This document shows positions 45,092 to 53,928 of a DNA stretch of 64,000 nt, in pieces; positions within the stretch are counted from its first letter, which is position 1, and each line of letters starts with the position of its first letter. This stretch comes from Gordonia jinghuaiqii (GTDB lineage Bacteria; Actinomycetota; Actinomycetes; Mycobacteriales; Mycobacteriaceae). Made by a program: the position numbers and the translations under genes. The notes under the pieces are model-generated. The model made no database searches. It was not told where the DNA came from and saw nothing but the letters and a program-made list of their open reading frames with translations. The stretch covers positions 4,030,001-4,094,000 of the forward strand of contig NZ_CP059491.1 of assembly GCF_014041935.1 (NCBI RefSeq), written 5' to 3'.

Positions 45092-46861
45092 GTGACGGCA
45101 TGGACCGATCTACCGGGCGAGTTCATCGCCGGGGTCGATCGTGCCCGGTCGGCCCAGTTCGACACCACATCCCACATGGCTGCCCTGGGTGCGATCCGGG
45201 CCGGGGAATCCTATCTCGCCTGGTGCCGTTACGACACGATCCTCGTCCTGTGTGACCGTCTGTTCACCCCCGCCGCAAACAGCTACATCACAGATGGTTT
45301 CGCCGACGTGGTGGCCCGTGTCGGCCGGGAAGCCGCGATCACCCGCTACCAGGCAGAGCTACTCGTCAACGAAGCACTGTGCCTGCGCGACCGGCTACCG
45401 CAGGTGTTGGCCACGCTGCGTGAGGGCATCACCTCCCGCAAACAGGTGCAGGACATCATCGCCCGCACCAACCTTGTCTGCGATGGCGACCGGCTGGACC
45501 CCGACGATCCCGACAGCCGGCCGATCATCGAGGTCCTCGACGAATCGATCGCCGGCCTGCTCCGTAACCGGGCCGGGTCGTGGTCGACGGCCGGTCTGCG
45601 GGATATGGTCGACCGCCTGGTGCTCGGCTGCGATGTCGACGCGGTACGCGAACGCCGCCGCGAAGCACTGGACAAACGTGGCGTGTGGACTCGCACCCTG
45701 GCCGACGGCACCGGTGAGATCACCGGGGTGATGGCCGCGGAGAACATCCGCATCGCCGCCACAGCCGTGCACGCGTTGGCCGATTCAGCATGTGCCGACG
45801 ACCGACGCACCCGTAGTCAACGTAGCTCCGATGCCATGTTCGCCCTGCTGACCGGCAGCGGATTCAACTGCCTGTGCGGCCAGGATGACTGCACCGCCAC
45901 CATCCCCGACCCCGCCACCGCCTCGGTGGGTACCGAGGTTGTCATCCACGTCGTCACCGACACCGGCACGCTGGCCGGGGCCTCCGGACCGGGCTGGGTG
46001 GATGGTCACGGCGTCATCTGCGACGAGCACGTCCGTGACCTCGCCGCCCGCAAGGACGCGGTCATCAGATCGGTCACCCCGGTGCGGACACCGCCGACAA
46101 GCATCGTCGCCGCCGACCGCACGACCGACACCGACGACGCCGACGACACCTCGAGAACAGAGCATCTCGCCGGGCCGCAGCCGAAGTCGTATGCACCGGA
46201 ACCGGAACCGGCACCGGCACCGGACACGGCTCGGGATGGTGTTGTGGTGGTGTATCCGGGTTCTCAGCCCGGCGATCCGTACCGGCCGACCGCGTCGTGT
46301 GTCGATTTTGTGCGTGTGCGGGACGGCTACTGCACCGAACCAGGTTGCACGCGGTCAGCATTCAGTGCTGATGTCGATCATGTCGTCGAATACGATCGTG
46401 TCTTTCCCCGCCAGGGCGGGAAGACCTCGAGTGAGAACCTCAACGCCAAATGCCGGGCCGGGCACCTGCTCAAAACTCATGGCGACTGGGTGGATGTGCA
46501 GTACCGCGACACCGACGGCCGCCTGGTCACCGAATACGTCACCCCGGAAGGGTTCACCATCCCCGGCGAGGCCGAAACCCTCGAAGATCTGTTCCCCAAC
46601 CTGCGACGAATCCGCTTCGAACAGGCGTCCCAAGCCCCACCCACACCACGCGTGATCGGGCCGGACCGCACACCCCGTCCCACCACCGACCGCACCGCCG
46701 CCAAACACGCACGGCGGAGAGCCGAGCGTGCCCGCAACAAGGAACGGCGCGACAAGGAACGGCGCGACAAACAGCACCACGACGCCGCGCAGCGCGACAC
46801 CGAGCAGAAAGCCCACGCCGACTCGCTCGCGCGGGAGCTCACAGACGACCCACCGTTCTGA
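45092..46861 (+). CDS. DUF222 / 13E12-family HNH endonuclease-like protein
   Basis: A 589-residue protein. The N-terminal DUF222 part (about 1-300) is helical; the HNH nuclease motif lies at about residues 415-475 (CTEPGCTRSAFSADVDHVVEYD, given as CTEPGCTRS and ADVDHVVEYD, then ENLNAKCRAGHLLKTHGDW). A PEPEPAPAPD linker precedes it and a basic KERRD-repeat tail ends it. Such genes recur in many copies in Gordonia and mycobacteria; the biological role is not known. The start is the GTG at 45092, with TCGGAG eight bases upstream; the frame above has no ribosome site. Confidence 0.85.
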   Translation: MTAWTDLPGEFIAGVDRARSAQFDTTSHMAALGAIRAGESYLAWCRYDTILVLCDRLFTPAANSYITDGFADVVARVGREAAITRYQAELLVNEALCLRDRLPQVLATLREGITSRKQVQDIIARTNLVCDGDRLDPDDPDSRPIIEVLDESIAGLLRNRAGSWSTAGLRDMVDRLVLGCDVDAVRERRREALDKRGVWTRTLADGTGEITGVMAAENIRIAATAVHALADSACADDRRTRSQRSSDAMFALLTGSGFNCLCGQDDCTATIPDPATASVGTEVVIHVVTDTGTLAGASGPGWVDGHGVICDEHVRDLAARKDAVIRSVTPVRTPPTSIVAADRTTDTDDADDTSRTEHLAGPQPKSYAPEPEPAPAPDTARDGVVVVYPGSQPGDPYRPTASCVDFVRVRDGYCTEPGCTRSAFSADVDHVVEYDRVFPRQGGKTSSENLNAKCRAGHLLKTHGDWVDVQYRDTDGRLVTEYVTPEGFTIPGEAETLEDLFPNLRRIRFEQASQAPPTPRVIGPDRTPRPTTDRTAAKHARRRAERARNKERRDKERRDKQHHDAAQRDTEQKAHADSLARELTDDPPF

Positions 46862-46870
46862 CGTTGTCGA

Positions 46871-46902
46871 GGTCAGGTCACCAGGGCTTCCCGTACCTGA
46901 CC
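46871..46902. terminator. Possible terminator between convergent genes
   Basis: Eight-base arms GGTCAGGT / ACCTGACC around a 16-base loop between the HNH and SDR stops; no T run. Confidence 0.4.
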
Positions 46903-46907
46903 GGGCG

Positions 46908-47801
46908 TCACGCCAGGATGTCGGCCAGTTCTGCGAGACTGTAGGGCGAGGTGTCCTTGTGGTCGCGGTAGGCGACGAAGCTCGCCTGCTGCGATTCGAA
47001 CCGTCCGATGAAACCGCCTGCGGCGCTGAAGATGTTGCCGGTGATGTGTTCGGCTGCGTCGCCGGCGAGGAATACGTACAGCGGCGCCACGTACTCCGGT
47101 GGCGCCGGGTCGAGCGCCGCGTCGCGGGTGAGGTCGTCGAGGATTCCCCGGCGGTGCAGACCTTCGATGTGGGCGATGTAGTCCTCGCCGGTCGACAACC
47201 GCGATTTCGCGCCGGGCATCACCACATTCACCCGGACACCGTCGTCGCGGAGATCTGCGGCGGCGGCCAGTGCCAGCGCGTTGACGCCGCCCTTGGCCGC
47301 GGGATAGCCGCTGCCCCCGAACATGCCGAGTGATGCTGCCGAACCGGTCAGCACGATCGACCCGGCACGCTGTTCGGCGAAGATCCGCCCGGACGCCTGC
47401 ACCAGATGGAACGCACTCATCAGGTGTGCGTCGACCTGCGCGCGGAAGTCCTCGGGCGCGATGGTCAGGACAGTCGATCCCGGGGGCTCGGCGATTCCCG
47501 CGCAGTTGATGGCGATGTCCAGGGCACCGAACTCTTCGAGCGCGACGTCGACCATCGTCTGGGCGACACCGTCGTCGCCGGCCGACCCGCACACCCCGAC
47601 CGCGTAACCGCCACCGCCACGGATCTCGGTCACGGTGTCGTCGACGGCAGCCTTGTCGCGGCCGTTCACCACCACCGAGACCCCCTGTCCCGACAGGGCG
47701 TAGGCCACCGCGAGGCCGATGCCGCGCGTCGAACCGGCGACCACGGCCACCCGGCCGCCGAGGCCGGCGCCGCCGGGTGACCAGCCCCGCCCTGTCGTCA
47801 C
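46908..47801 (-). CDS. SDR family oxidoreductase
   Basis: A 297-residue short-chain dehydrogenase with AGSTRGIGLA cofactor motif, NCAG, the serine of GSAAS and SGYPAAK as the active-site Tyr/Lys. The GTG at 47801 overlaps the upstream stop (GTGA). The C-terminus is extended (about residues 255-297) with aromatic residues. It is the last gene of the CYP51 operon on this strand. In place of the alcohol dehydrogenase recalled at Rv0761c this window has an unknown protein and this SDR. Confidence 0.83.
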   Translation of the reverse strand: MTTGRGWSPGGAGLGGRVAVVAGSTRGIGLAVAYALSGQGVSVVVNGRDKAAVDDTVTEIRGGGGYAVGVCGSAGDDGVAQTMVDVALEEFGALDIAINCAGIAEPPGSTVLTIAPEDFRAQVDAHLMSAFHLVQASGRIFAEQRAGSIVLTGSAASLGMFGGSGYPAAKGGVNALALAAAADLRDDGVRVNVVMPGAKSRLSTGEDYIAHIEGLHRRGILDDLTRDAALDPAPPEYVAPLYVFLAGDAAEHITGNIFSAAGGFIGRFESQQASFVAYRDHKDTSPYSLAELADILA

Positions 47802-49066
47802 GCCGAACTGCTCACCGGCGTGATCGGGATCGAGCGTCCGCGGTCGACGAACTCGAAGCTCGCACCGCCGCTGAAGCGGGCGATGGCGACCTCGCCGGAC
47901 TCCCGCCGCGCAGTCTCCGAAGTCGCGATCCGAACCTCCAGCGCACCGTCGACCTCGGTGGCGCCCTCGACGGACAGGTGGGGGTTCACCGCCGTCGCGG
48001 CCGCCTGGAGCGGTTCGAGGTGATCGGCGTCGATGATCGACATCCAGCCACCGTCGGCCATCGCGTCGGAATCCCGCGGTATGCGGACGACGACGCTGTC
48101 GCCGTCGGCCGCCGCGGTCACCCCGGTGTAGCGCTGCGGGCCGAAACAGGGATGCACCGCCAGCACATCGGCGAGACCGGCCGCGTCGGCGGTCAGGTCC
48201 AGCGCGGCCCGGAGACGATCGGCGGCCAGGCCGGCGATGCCGATGAGCTGTTTGCGGAAGATCTCGACGACCTGTTCGTCGGTCTCGGCGTACCTCCGCA
48301 AGCTGAGGAGGAATCCCAGCGACAGCAACTGATGTTGCAGCGCAACCTCTTCGGAGATCCGCACCAGCGCCGACGACGACCATTCGACGAACTGCAGGTC
48401 CTCCACGAGCGGCCCGCGGTAATCGACCCATCCATCGGTCGCCGAGGGATCGATGGCCGAGAGCTCGATCTGTCCCGCCCGCGTGGCGAACATCTTCTCG
48501 GCGTCCGGTGGCAGTGGCAGTTCGTCGCGGTCCGGTTCGATGGTGACCGTCCACTCGCAGTGCGGTTTCCGGTCGGCAGGCCGACGCGGCGGACGATGCA
48601 CCGGCCGGATCCTGGCGCGGCGGTTGGTCGCGATGGCAGTGGCGTCGAAGGTGGGGTCCTCGATGTCGTGACACATGGTGGTGACGTAGTCGTCGCCGAG
48701 GGGCTCGACGTCGAGCAGCGCGCCGCAATGGTCGAGAACGAACGAGCCGTGGTACTTGTCGTCGACCCGGTACCGGAAGTCCATGAACTGTGGGGGCGCA
48801 CCGATGTCGAGTTGCAGGCACTTGAACATGTCCTCGACGCCGTCGCCGTCGATGCCGAGCGCGGTCCGGACCCGGTGTGTGTACACCGGACTCGCGGCCA
48901 TCCACTCTTCGATGGCGATCGTGCCCATCACATCACGCCCGAAGGCACTGATGAGATGCGCCATGCCGCTGCGGTCGATCATCTGCCCGGACAGCAGAAG
49001 TTCGGGCACCAGCACGGCGAGCTGGTCCTGACTCAGACCTTCATAGGTCGGGGCTGTGGAAGTCAT
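47798..49066 (-). CDS. Conserved hypothetical protein in CYP51 operon
   Basis: A 422-residue soluble protein I do not recognise. Visible features: a helical N-terminus (residues 10-60), a Cys/His-containing central stretch VLDHCGALLDVEPLG and TTMCHDIEDPTFDA near residue 125, an Arg/Pro-rich patch RRARIRPVHRPPRRPADRK at about 150-170, and a helical segment then a beta-rich end. No transmembrane segment or signal peptide. It lies between the SnoaL-like gene (6-base gap) and the SDR (GTGA overlap), so belongs to the same operon. The conserved Asp/His/Cys hints at an enzyme, but no function is proposed. Confidence 0.7.
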   Translation of the reverse strand: MTSTAPTYEGLSQDQLAVLVPELLLSGQMIDRSGMAHLISAFGRDVMGTIAIEEWMAASPVYTHRVRTALGIDGDGVEDMFKCLQLDIGAPPQFMDFRYRVDDKYHGSFVLDHCGALLDVEPLGDDYVTTMCHDIEDPTFDATAIATNRRARIRPVHRPPRRPADRKPHCEWTVTIEPDRDELPLPPDAEKMFATRAGQIELSAIDPSATDGWVDYRGPLVEDLQFVEWSSSALVRISEEVALQHQLLSLGFLLSLRRYAETDEQVVEIFRKQLIGIAGLAADRLRAALDLTADAAGLADVLAVHPCFGPQRYTGVTAAADGDSVVVRIPRDSDAMADGGWMSIIDADHLEPLQAAATAVNPHLSVEGATEVDGALEVRIATSETARRESGEVAIARFSGGASFEFVDRGRSIPITPVSSSA

Positions 49067-49072
49067 GTCAGA

Positions 49073-49618
49073 TCACCAGAAGGGTACGGGCGCCTTGCCG
49101 AAGTCGTACCACCCCGGCAGGTTTCCCGGCGCCGACTTCTCGACCCGCTTGAGCATCCCCTCGCTCATCGCGTTCTTCTGCATCATCTCGATGAACAGCG
49201 CGGACACGTTGCCGTAGTCGAAGAAGTCTCGCTGCCAGGAGAACTGGAAGTTCCCGCCGTACTTGAACCAGCTGCCCTGGATGCCCTCGAGTGCGTAGTG
49301 GGAGCCGTCCTCACGGGTGCCCTCGTAGACCTGCTTCCACAAGCCGATCATGTCGCCGGTCCGGTCGTCGATCACCCAGTTCTGGTACGGGTACTCCCAA
49401 CCCTCGAGACCCTCCATCTCCTGCCCGAGTGCGAGGTCGCGGATCTCGTCGCGGCCGACGGCCATGAAGTCCTTCTTGGGACCGTAGTTCCATCCGTAGG
49501 TGGCGTCCTCGGTGTAGAACTGCGCCAGCGGCTTCCAGTCGCCGGCCTTCTCCGCCTCGATGTTGGCGTCGAGCCAGCGCTGCTTCATCTCTTCCAGTTC
49601 GGCACGATCAAAAGCCAT
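49073..49618 (-). CDS. SnoaL/NTF2-like protein next to ferredoxin and CYP51
   Basis: A 181-residue nuclear-transport-factor-2-like protein; the family uses this cone fold for small-molecule isomerases, hydrolases or binding. The sequence has the usual N-terminal helices (AFDRAELEEMKQRWLD), the WKPLAQFYTEDATYGWN strand and several aromatic residues. It matches in length and position the Rv0762c-type protein next to the ferredoxin in M. tuberculosis (recall). Catalytic residues are not obvious. The ATG at 49618 is 44 bases from the ferredoxin stop. Confidence 0.72.
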   Translation of the reverse strand: MAFDRAELEEMKQRWLDANIEAEKAGDWKPLAQFYTEDATYGWNYGPKKDFMAVGRDEIRDLALGQEMEGLEGWEYPYQNWVIDDRTGDMIGLWKQVYEGTREDGSHYALEGIQGSWFKYGGNFQFSWQRDFFDYGNVSALFIEMMQKNAMSEGMLKRVEKSAPGNLPGWYDFGKAPVPFW

Positions 49619-49662
49619 GTCTGTCACCTTCACTCGTCGTTGATGTGGGCTGGGGGGTTCGG

Positions 49663-49863
49663 TCAGGGGTTCGGGTCTTCGACGATGCGCAGCGCCTGCG
49701 TCGGGCAGTACTGCACAGCGGCCTCGACCTCGGCGCGCCGGGATTCGTCTGGGTCGGCGTCGAGGATCTCCACATGGTCCATCCGCGCGGCGAAGACGTC
49801 GGGGGCCTCCAGCTCGCACATGCCATGCCCCTGGCACAGATCCAGGTCGACCTCGACGCGCAT
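49663..49863 (-). CDS. [3Fe-4S] ferredoxin, CYP51 redox partner
   Basis: A 66-residue ferredoxin with Cys10, Cys16 and Cys53 and His13 in CQGHGMC in place of the second Cys of a 4Fe cluster, the pattern of P450-partner [3Fe-4S] proteins. The ATG at 49863 shares one base with the CYP51 stop (TGATG), so partner levels are linked. The homologue in M. tuberculosis (Rv0763c) is known to support CYP51. Confidence 0.92.
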   Translation of the reverse strand: MRVEVDLDLCQGHGMCELEAPDVFAARMDHVEILDADPDESRRAEVEAAVQYCPTQALRIVEDPNP

Positions 49864-51230
49864 CAGCGTGCCTGCCGCTTGCGGTAGGCGACCCGGCACG
49901 GTTGCTGCAGCTGCACGACCATCTTGGAATGGTCGTTGCGGTAGGTCTCCGAGGGCTGGAGCATCTCGAACTCGTAGTTCTGGAAGAGCACCGAGAAGAT
50001 CGCCTTGAGCTGCATGATCGCGAACTGCGCACCGACGCAACGGTGCCGGCCGGCGCCGAACGGAATCCATGTCCACCGGTTGACCAGATCCTCTTGACGG
50101 GGCTTCTCGTAACGATCCGGATCGAAGGTGTCGGCGCCCGGGAAGTCCTCCGGCAACCGGTTGGAGACCGCGGGCGAGACCGCGATCGACTGCCCGGCCT
50201 TCACCAGGTAGTCCTCCACGTGGAAGTCCTTCTGCACCACGCGCATCAGTACGATCAGCGGCGGGTGCAGCCGCAGTGCCTCCTTGAGCGCGTTCTCGAG
50301 CTGCGGCATCTGCCTGGTGTGCGCGAAGGTGTACTCGGGCCGTTCACCGGCCGGCGTCTCGCCGTAGATCTCGTCGAGTTCGCCGTACACGCGAGCCATG
50401 TACTCCGGATTGCGCAGGAGCTCGATGAGGGTCCACGCCGCGGTGCCCGACGTCGTGTGGTGCCCGGCGAACATCATCGAGATGAACATGCCGGTGATCG
50501 TGTTGGCGTCGAAGCCGACCTGGACCAGCACGTCCATCAGGTCACGATCTTCTTTGTTCTCGGTCGGATTCGCGATCCGCTCGTCCATCACCCCCTGGAT
50601 GAACTCCACCAGTTCGGCACGCGCCTCGTCGCGCTTGCGGAAGCTCTCGATGTCGGCGTTGTAGTCCACGTAGGCGATGGGGTCGGTCCCCTTCTCCAGG
50701 TCGTGGAAGAGGTGCGCGATGTGACCGTTCAACCGCTCACGGAACTTTCGTCCGATGAGGCACGCCGACGAGGTGTACAGCGTCAGCTCGGAGAAGAAGT
50801 CGAGCAGGTCGATCTCACCTTCGTCACCCCACTCGGCGATGATGCGCTCGGCTTCGTTGGGGATCGTCACCGCGTGCTGCTTCATGTGGGAGCCCTTGAG
50901 CGCCGAGTTGTGGATCGCCTTGGAGCGTTCCTCGGGACTCGTGTCGAAGACGACGCCCTCACCGAACACCGGGGTCATGAACGGGTAGGCCGCGGCCTGG
51001 TCGAGGTCCTCTTCCGGCGCGCGGAAGAACTCCTCGTTGGCGGCCGCACCCGATACCAGCACCACCTCGCGGTCGGCGAGCTGGAACATGCCCACGTCGC
51101 CACATTCCTCGCGCACGCGCCAGAACAGGGAGATGGGGTCGCCGGCCAGTTCGTCGAGGTGTCCGTGTTCGCCCTCACCACCCGAGACGCGATTCGGTTG
51201 CTTCAGACCTGATTCGCTGATGGCGGTCAT
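49863..51230 (-). CDS. cyp51: Cytochrome P450 CYP51 (sterol 14-alpha-demethylase)
   Basis: A 455-residue P450 with the CYP51 pattern: AYPFMTPVFGEGVVFD in the B-C region, MFAGHHTTSGTAAW on the I helix, EALRLHPP (ExxR), NRWTWIPFGAGRHRCVG with the heme Cys near residue 400, and RNDHSKMVVQ at the end. Sequence similarity to the M. tuberculosis enzyme is extensive from memory. The ATG at 51230 shares a base with the SDR stop (TGATG). No sterol synthesis genes are seen here, so the physiological substrate in this bacterium is unclear. The ferredoxin follows directly. Confidence 0.95.
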   Translation of the reverse strand: MTAISESGLKQPNRVSGGEGEHGHLDELAGDPISLFWRVREECGDVGMFQLADREVVLVSGAAANEEFFRAPEEDLDQAAAYPFMTPVFGEGVVFDTSPEERSKAIHNSALKGSHMKQHAVTIPNEAERIIAEWGDEGEIDLLDFFSELTLYTSSACLIGRKFRERLNGHIAHLFHDLEKGTDPIAYVDYNADIESFRKRDEARAELVEFIQGVMDERIANPTENKEDRDLMDVLVQVGFDANTITGMFISMMFAGHHTTSGTAAWTLIELLRNPEYMARVYGELDEIYGETPAGERPEYTFAHTRQMPQLENALKEALRLHPPLIVLMRVVQKDFHVEDYLVKAGQSIAVSPAVSNRLPEDFPGADTFDPDRYEKPRQEDLVNRWTWIPFGAGRHRCVGAQFAIMQLKAIFSVLFQNYEFEMLQPSETYRNDHSKMVVQLQQPCRVAYRKRQAR

Positions 51231-52039
51231 CAGTCCGTCCCCTTCTCCTGTGTTGCCTGTCGTGGTTGTTTCGAGACCGCACCCTCGGCCTCCACCTCGA
51301 CCGATCGCATGTGGGCGCCCCGCGGCATGGTGACCATGGCCGCGACCGCCTGCGCGATGTGTTCGGGTGAGAGGAAGTTGCCGTGCCGGGCCAGCCCGTG
51401 CTTGATCCAGTCGTTGAGCATGTGTTCGGTGGTCTCGGGGTCGAGGTTCATCCCCATGCCGGTCAGTGTCTGACCCGGACGGACCACACCGGCGCGGACG
51501 CCGGTGCCCTCGAGTTCGAGCTGGATGGTGGTGACCAGTCCGTCGATACCCGACTTCGCCGCCACATATGCCGACGACCACGGTCGGGGGTGGATCGCCA
51601 CGTCGGACCCGATGAACACGAAATCGCCACGCGCACGGTCGATCATGCCGCCGATCACCGCACGGTAGATACGATATGCGCCGGTGAGGTGGATGTTGAC
51701 CTGATCGGCGAACTGGTCCGGACTCGTCTCGTAGGAGAGCCCCACGGCCAGATCGCCGGCACCGGCGATCACGATCTCGAGTTCGCCGAGGGCGGCTTGC
51801 GCCTTGGCGATGCAGTCGATGACCGACTGTCCGTCGGTGACGTCGAGGGGCACGGCGACGGCTTCACCGCCGGCGGTGGTGATCTTGTCGGCCAGTTCCT
51901 GCAGTTTCTCCACACGGCGGGCCGCCAGAGCCACGGGATAGCCTGCTGCGGAGAGGTATTCAGCGGTCGCGGCGCCGATGCCCGACGATGCTCCCGCGAC
52001 GAGGACCGGACGACGCTCGGGGTGGGGACGAAAAGCCAT
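51230..52039 (-). CDS. SDR family oxidoreductase of CYP51 operon
   Basis: A 269-residue classical SDR with LVAGASSGIGAATA, AGAG, the FIGSDVA serine and AYVAAK Tyr/Lys. It sits between CYP123 and CYP51 (Rv0765c-like position) with TGATG overlaps at both ends, implying stoichiometric coupling with both P450s. It probably acts on a product or substrate of one of them. Confidence 0.87.
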   Translation of the reverse strand: MAFRPHPERRPVLVAGASSGIGAATAEYLSAAGYPVALAARRVEKLQELADKITTAGGEAVAVPLDVTDGQSVIDCIAKAQAALGELEIVIAGAGDLAVGLSYETSPDQFADQVNIHLTGAYRIYRAVIGGMIDRARGDFVFIGSDVAIHPRPWSSAYVAAKSGIDGLVTTIQLELEGTGVRAGVVRPGQTLTGMGMNLDPETTEHMLNDWIKHGLARHGNFLSPEHIAQAVAAMVTMPRGAHMRSVEVEAEGAVSKQPRQATQEKGTD

Positions 52040-53283
52040 CAGCGCACCGTCACCTTCACCGGGAGCTCGGCGAAGCCGCGCACGTTGACCGAGTGCACAC
52101 GCACCGCCTTGTCCATGTCGATGTCGACGGAGCGGATCGACCTCACGACCTCACCGAGCCCGATGTTGGCCTCGAGCCGCGCGAGGTGCGCACCGAGGCA
52201 GAAGTGCGCGCCGAGACCGAAACTCATCAGCGCCTGGCCGTTGTCCCGCCCGATCAGATACCGGTCGGCGTCCGGACCGAACACCTCTTCGTCGCGGTTC
52301 GCGGAGCCGACGAGCAGAAGGACCCGATCCCCGGCGGGGATCACGAAGTCGCCGTAGGGCGCATCCTCGATGACCCGGCGCACCACGATCTGGGTGGAGT
52401 TGTCGTAACGCAGCGTCTCCTCGGTCCACTGCGGCACCACGAGTTCGGGGTCGTCGAACACCTTGGCCATCTCGTCGGGATTCCGCCAGCCCCAATACAG
52501 CGCATTCGCAAGCAGTTTGGTGGTGGTCTCGTTTCCGGCGACGACCATCAGGACCATGAAGCCGACGATCTCGTCCTCGGTGAGCCTGATCTTCTCGCCG
52601 GTCTCGTCGTCGTCGATCTCGGCTTCGATCAGCGCCGAGACCAGGTCCTCGCCGGGATTCTTCCGACGGTCGGCGATCAGTTCCGAATAGTATTTGTGCA
52701 GTTCGATGTAGGCGTAGACCGCCGCCTCGGGCAGGTCGAGGTCCCCGTCCTCGCGATGGAGGAGAAGATCGGACTGGTGGCGGAGCCGGCCGCGGTCGGC
52801 TCCGGGAACGCCGAGCAGTTCCGAGACCACGTCCATCGGCAGAAGCGCGGCGAAATCATGGACGTAGTCGAATTCGCCCATGTCCAGGCACTTGCTCCAG
52901 TGCTGGTGCGTCAGCGCGGTGATGCGGCCGGTGAGTTCGTTGACCCGGCGCGGGGTGAACCCCTTGGACACCAGCTTGCGGATGCGCATGTGCTTGGGAT
53001 CGTCCATGGCCAGGAACGACATCGACTTGTGCGCGTCGGGACCGTAGGCCGAGGGGTCCATCGAGACGCCCCAGCTGTTCGAGAGGCGTTGGGTGTCACG
53101 GAATCCCGCGCGGACGTCCGCATGGCTCGCGAGCGCCCAGAAATCCCGCTCCGCGTTGAAGTACACCGGCGACTCCGACCGGAGCCGCAGGTAGGTGGGA
53201 TACGGATCCTCGTGAAAGTCATAGGCATACGGGTCGAAGGGGAGCTGCTGCTCCATCCCCGACACCGATGTCGTTTCGGTCAT
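52039..53283 (-). CDS. Cytochrome P450 CYP123-like
   Basis: A 414-residue P450 with VVAGNETTTKLLANAL on the I helix, EETLRYDNSTQ (ExxR), and FGLGAHFCLGAHLARLE with the heme Cys near residue 360. Class I bacterial type, so it needs ferredoxin and ferredoxin reductase. The CYP123 call is based on its position next to CYP51 and the TetR gene, as in M. tuberculosis; substrate unknown. The ATG at 53283 shares a base with the TetR stop (TGATG). Confidence 0.82.
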   Translation of the reverse strand: MTETTSVSGMEQQLPFDPYAYDFHEDPYPTYLRLRSESPVYFNAERDFWALASHADVRAGFRDTQRLSNSWGVSMDPSAYGPDAHKSMSFLAMDDPKHMRIRKLVSKGFTPRRVNELTGRITALTHQHWSKCLDMGEFDYVHDFAALLPMDVVSELLGVPGADRGRLRHQSDLLLHREDGDLDLPEAAVYAYIELHKYYSELIADRRKNPGEDLVSALIEAEIDDDETGEKIRLTEDEIVGFMVLMVVAGNETTTKLLANALYWGWRNPDEMAKVFDDPELVVPQWTEETLRYDNSTQIVVRRVIEDAPYGDFVIPAGDRVLLLVGSANRDEEVFGPDADRYLIGRDNGQALMSFGLGAHFCLGAHLARLEANIGLGEVVRSIRSVDIDMDKAVRVHSVNVRGFAELPVKVTVR

Positions 53284-53864
53284 CACTTCTCCATCAGTAG
53301 ATGTGCGGCTGCGACAAGGCGTTCGGAGGTCTGCTCGTAGGTCATGTGCCCCATGCCGGCGTAGACCAGGCCGCCGGCGTAGATCATCTCCAGGGCGTCG
53401 AGCAGGGGTCCGGGGTTCTCCGGATCCTCTTCCAGTGCCGCCGCGAGACGCCGGCGGATGAAGGCGCCGATCCGTACGCGGAGGTGTTCGACGTCGGGGT
53501 CGGTACCCAGCAGCGCCACGGTGACCGCGCCGCCGAGCTGCCCCTCCCCCGCCACCACGAGCGCAACCTCACGCAGTACCTGCGCGACGCGTTCGGCGAT
53601 CGGCGCGGTCCGGTCCGGTTCGGTGACGCCGTTCGAGAGGCGGCGCCAGAACACCTCGGCGACGAGGTGGCTCTTCGACGAGAAATAGGTGTATGCGGTG
53701 GCGGGCGCGACGCCGGCGATCTTGGCCACCGAACGGACGGTCAGCCCGTCGAACCCCTCGGCGTTCAGGACGTCGACCGCGGCATCGGTGAGCCGGGTGA
53801 CCGTTTCGGCCTGCTGCTGGGTCAAGCGCCGGCGAGTGGATTCCTGAGACACGGGGCTGGACAT
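53283..53864 (-). CDS. TetR-family regulator of the CYP123-CYP51 operon
   Basis: A 193-residue regulator with HTH segment LTVRSVAKIAGVAPATAYTYF followed by SSKSHLVAEVF (first part given within family range as SVAKIAGVAPATAYTYF) and an Ala/Leu-rich ligand domain. It starts the P450 operon and is divergent from aldA, so it probably controls both. The ATG at 53864 is preferred; a GTG at 53873 is possible. Confidence 0.83.
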   Translation of the reverse strand: MSSPVSQESTRRRLTQQQAETVTRLTDAAVDVLNAEGFDGLTVRSVAKIAGVAPATAYTYFSSKSHLVAEVFWRRLSNGVTEPDRTAPIAERVAQVLREVALVVAGEGQLGGAVTVALLGTDPDVEHLRVRIGAFIRRRLAAALEEDPENPGPLLDALEMIYAGGLVYAGMGHMTYEQTSERLVAAAHLLMEK

Positions 53865-53928
53865 GTGAGCCACGCTACACTAGGTTTGAACGCGAGTCCA
53901 GACACCTGTCCAGATGGAGTTCCACCTC
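53865..53928. promoter_or_regulatory. Divergent control region between the P450 operon and aldA
   Basis: The short gap holds two direct repeats GTCCAGA (53895-53901 and 53907-53913) at 12-base spacing, a candidate binding site for the TetR protein. Confidence 0.35.

Noticed and set aside
46198..46232. Short GGAACC / GGCACC repeats considered as a CRISPR-like or regulatory repeat
   Set aside because: They encode a Pro-Glu/Pro-Ala linker inside the HNH protein; spacing has no spacer structure.
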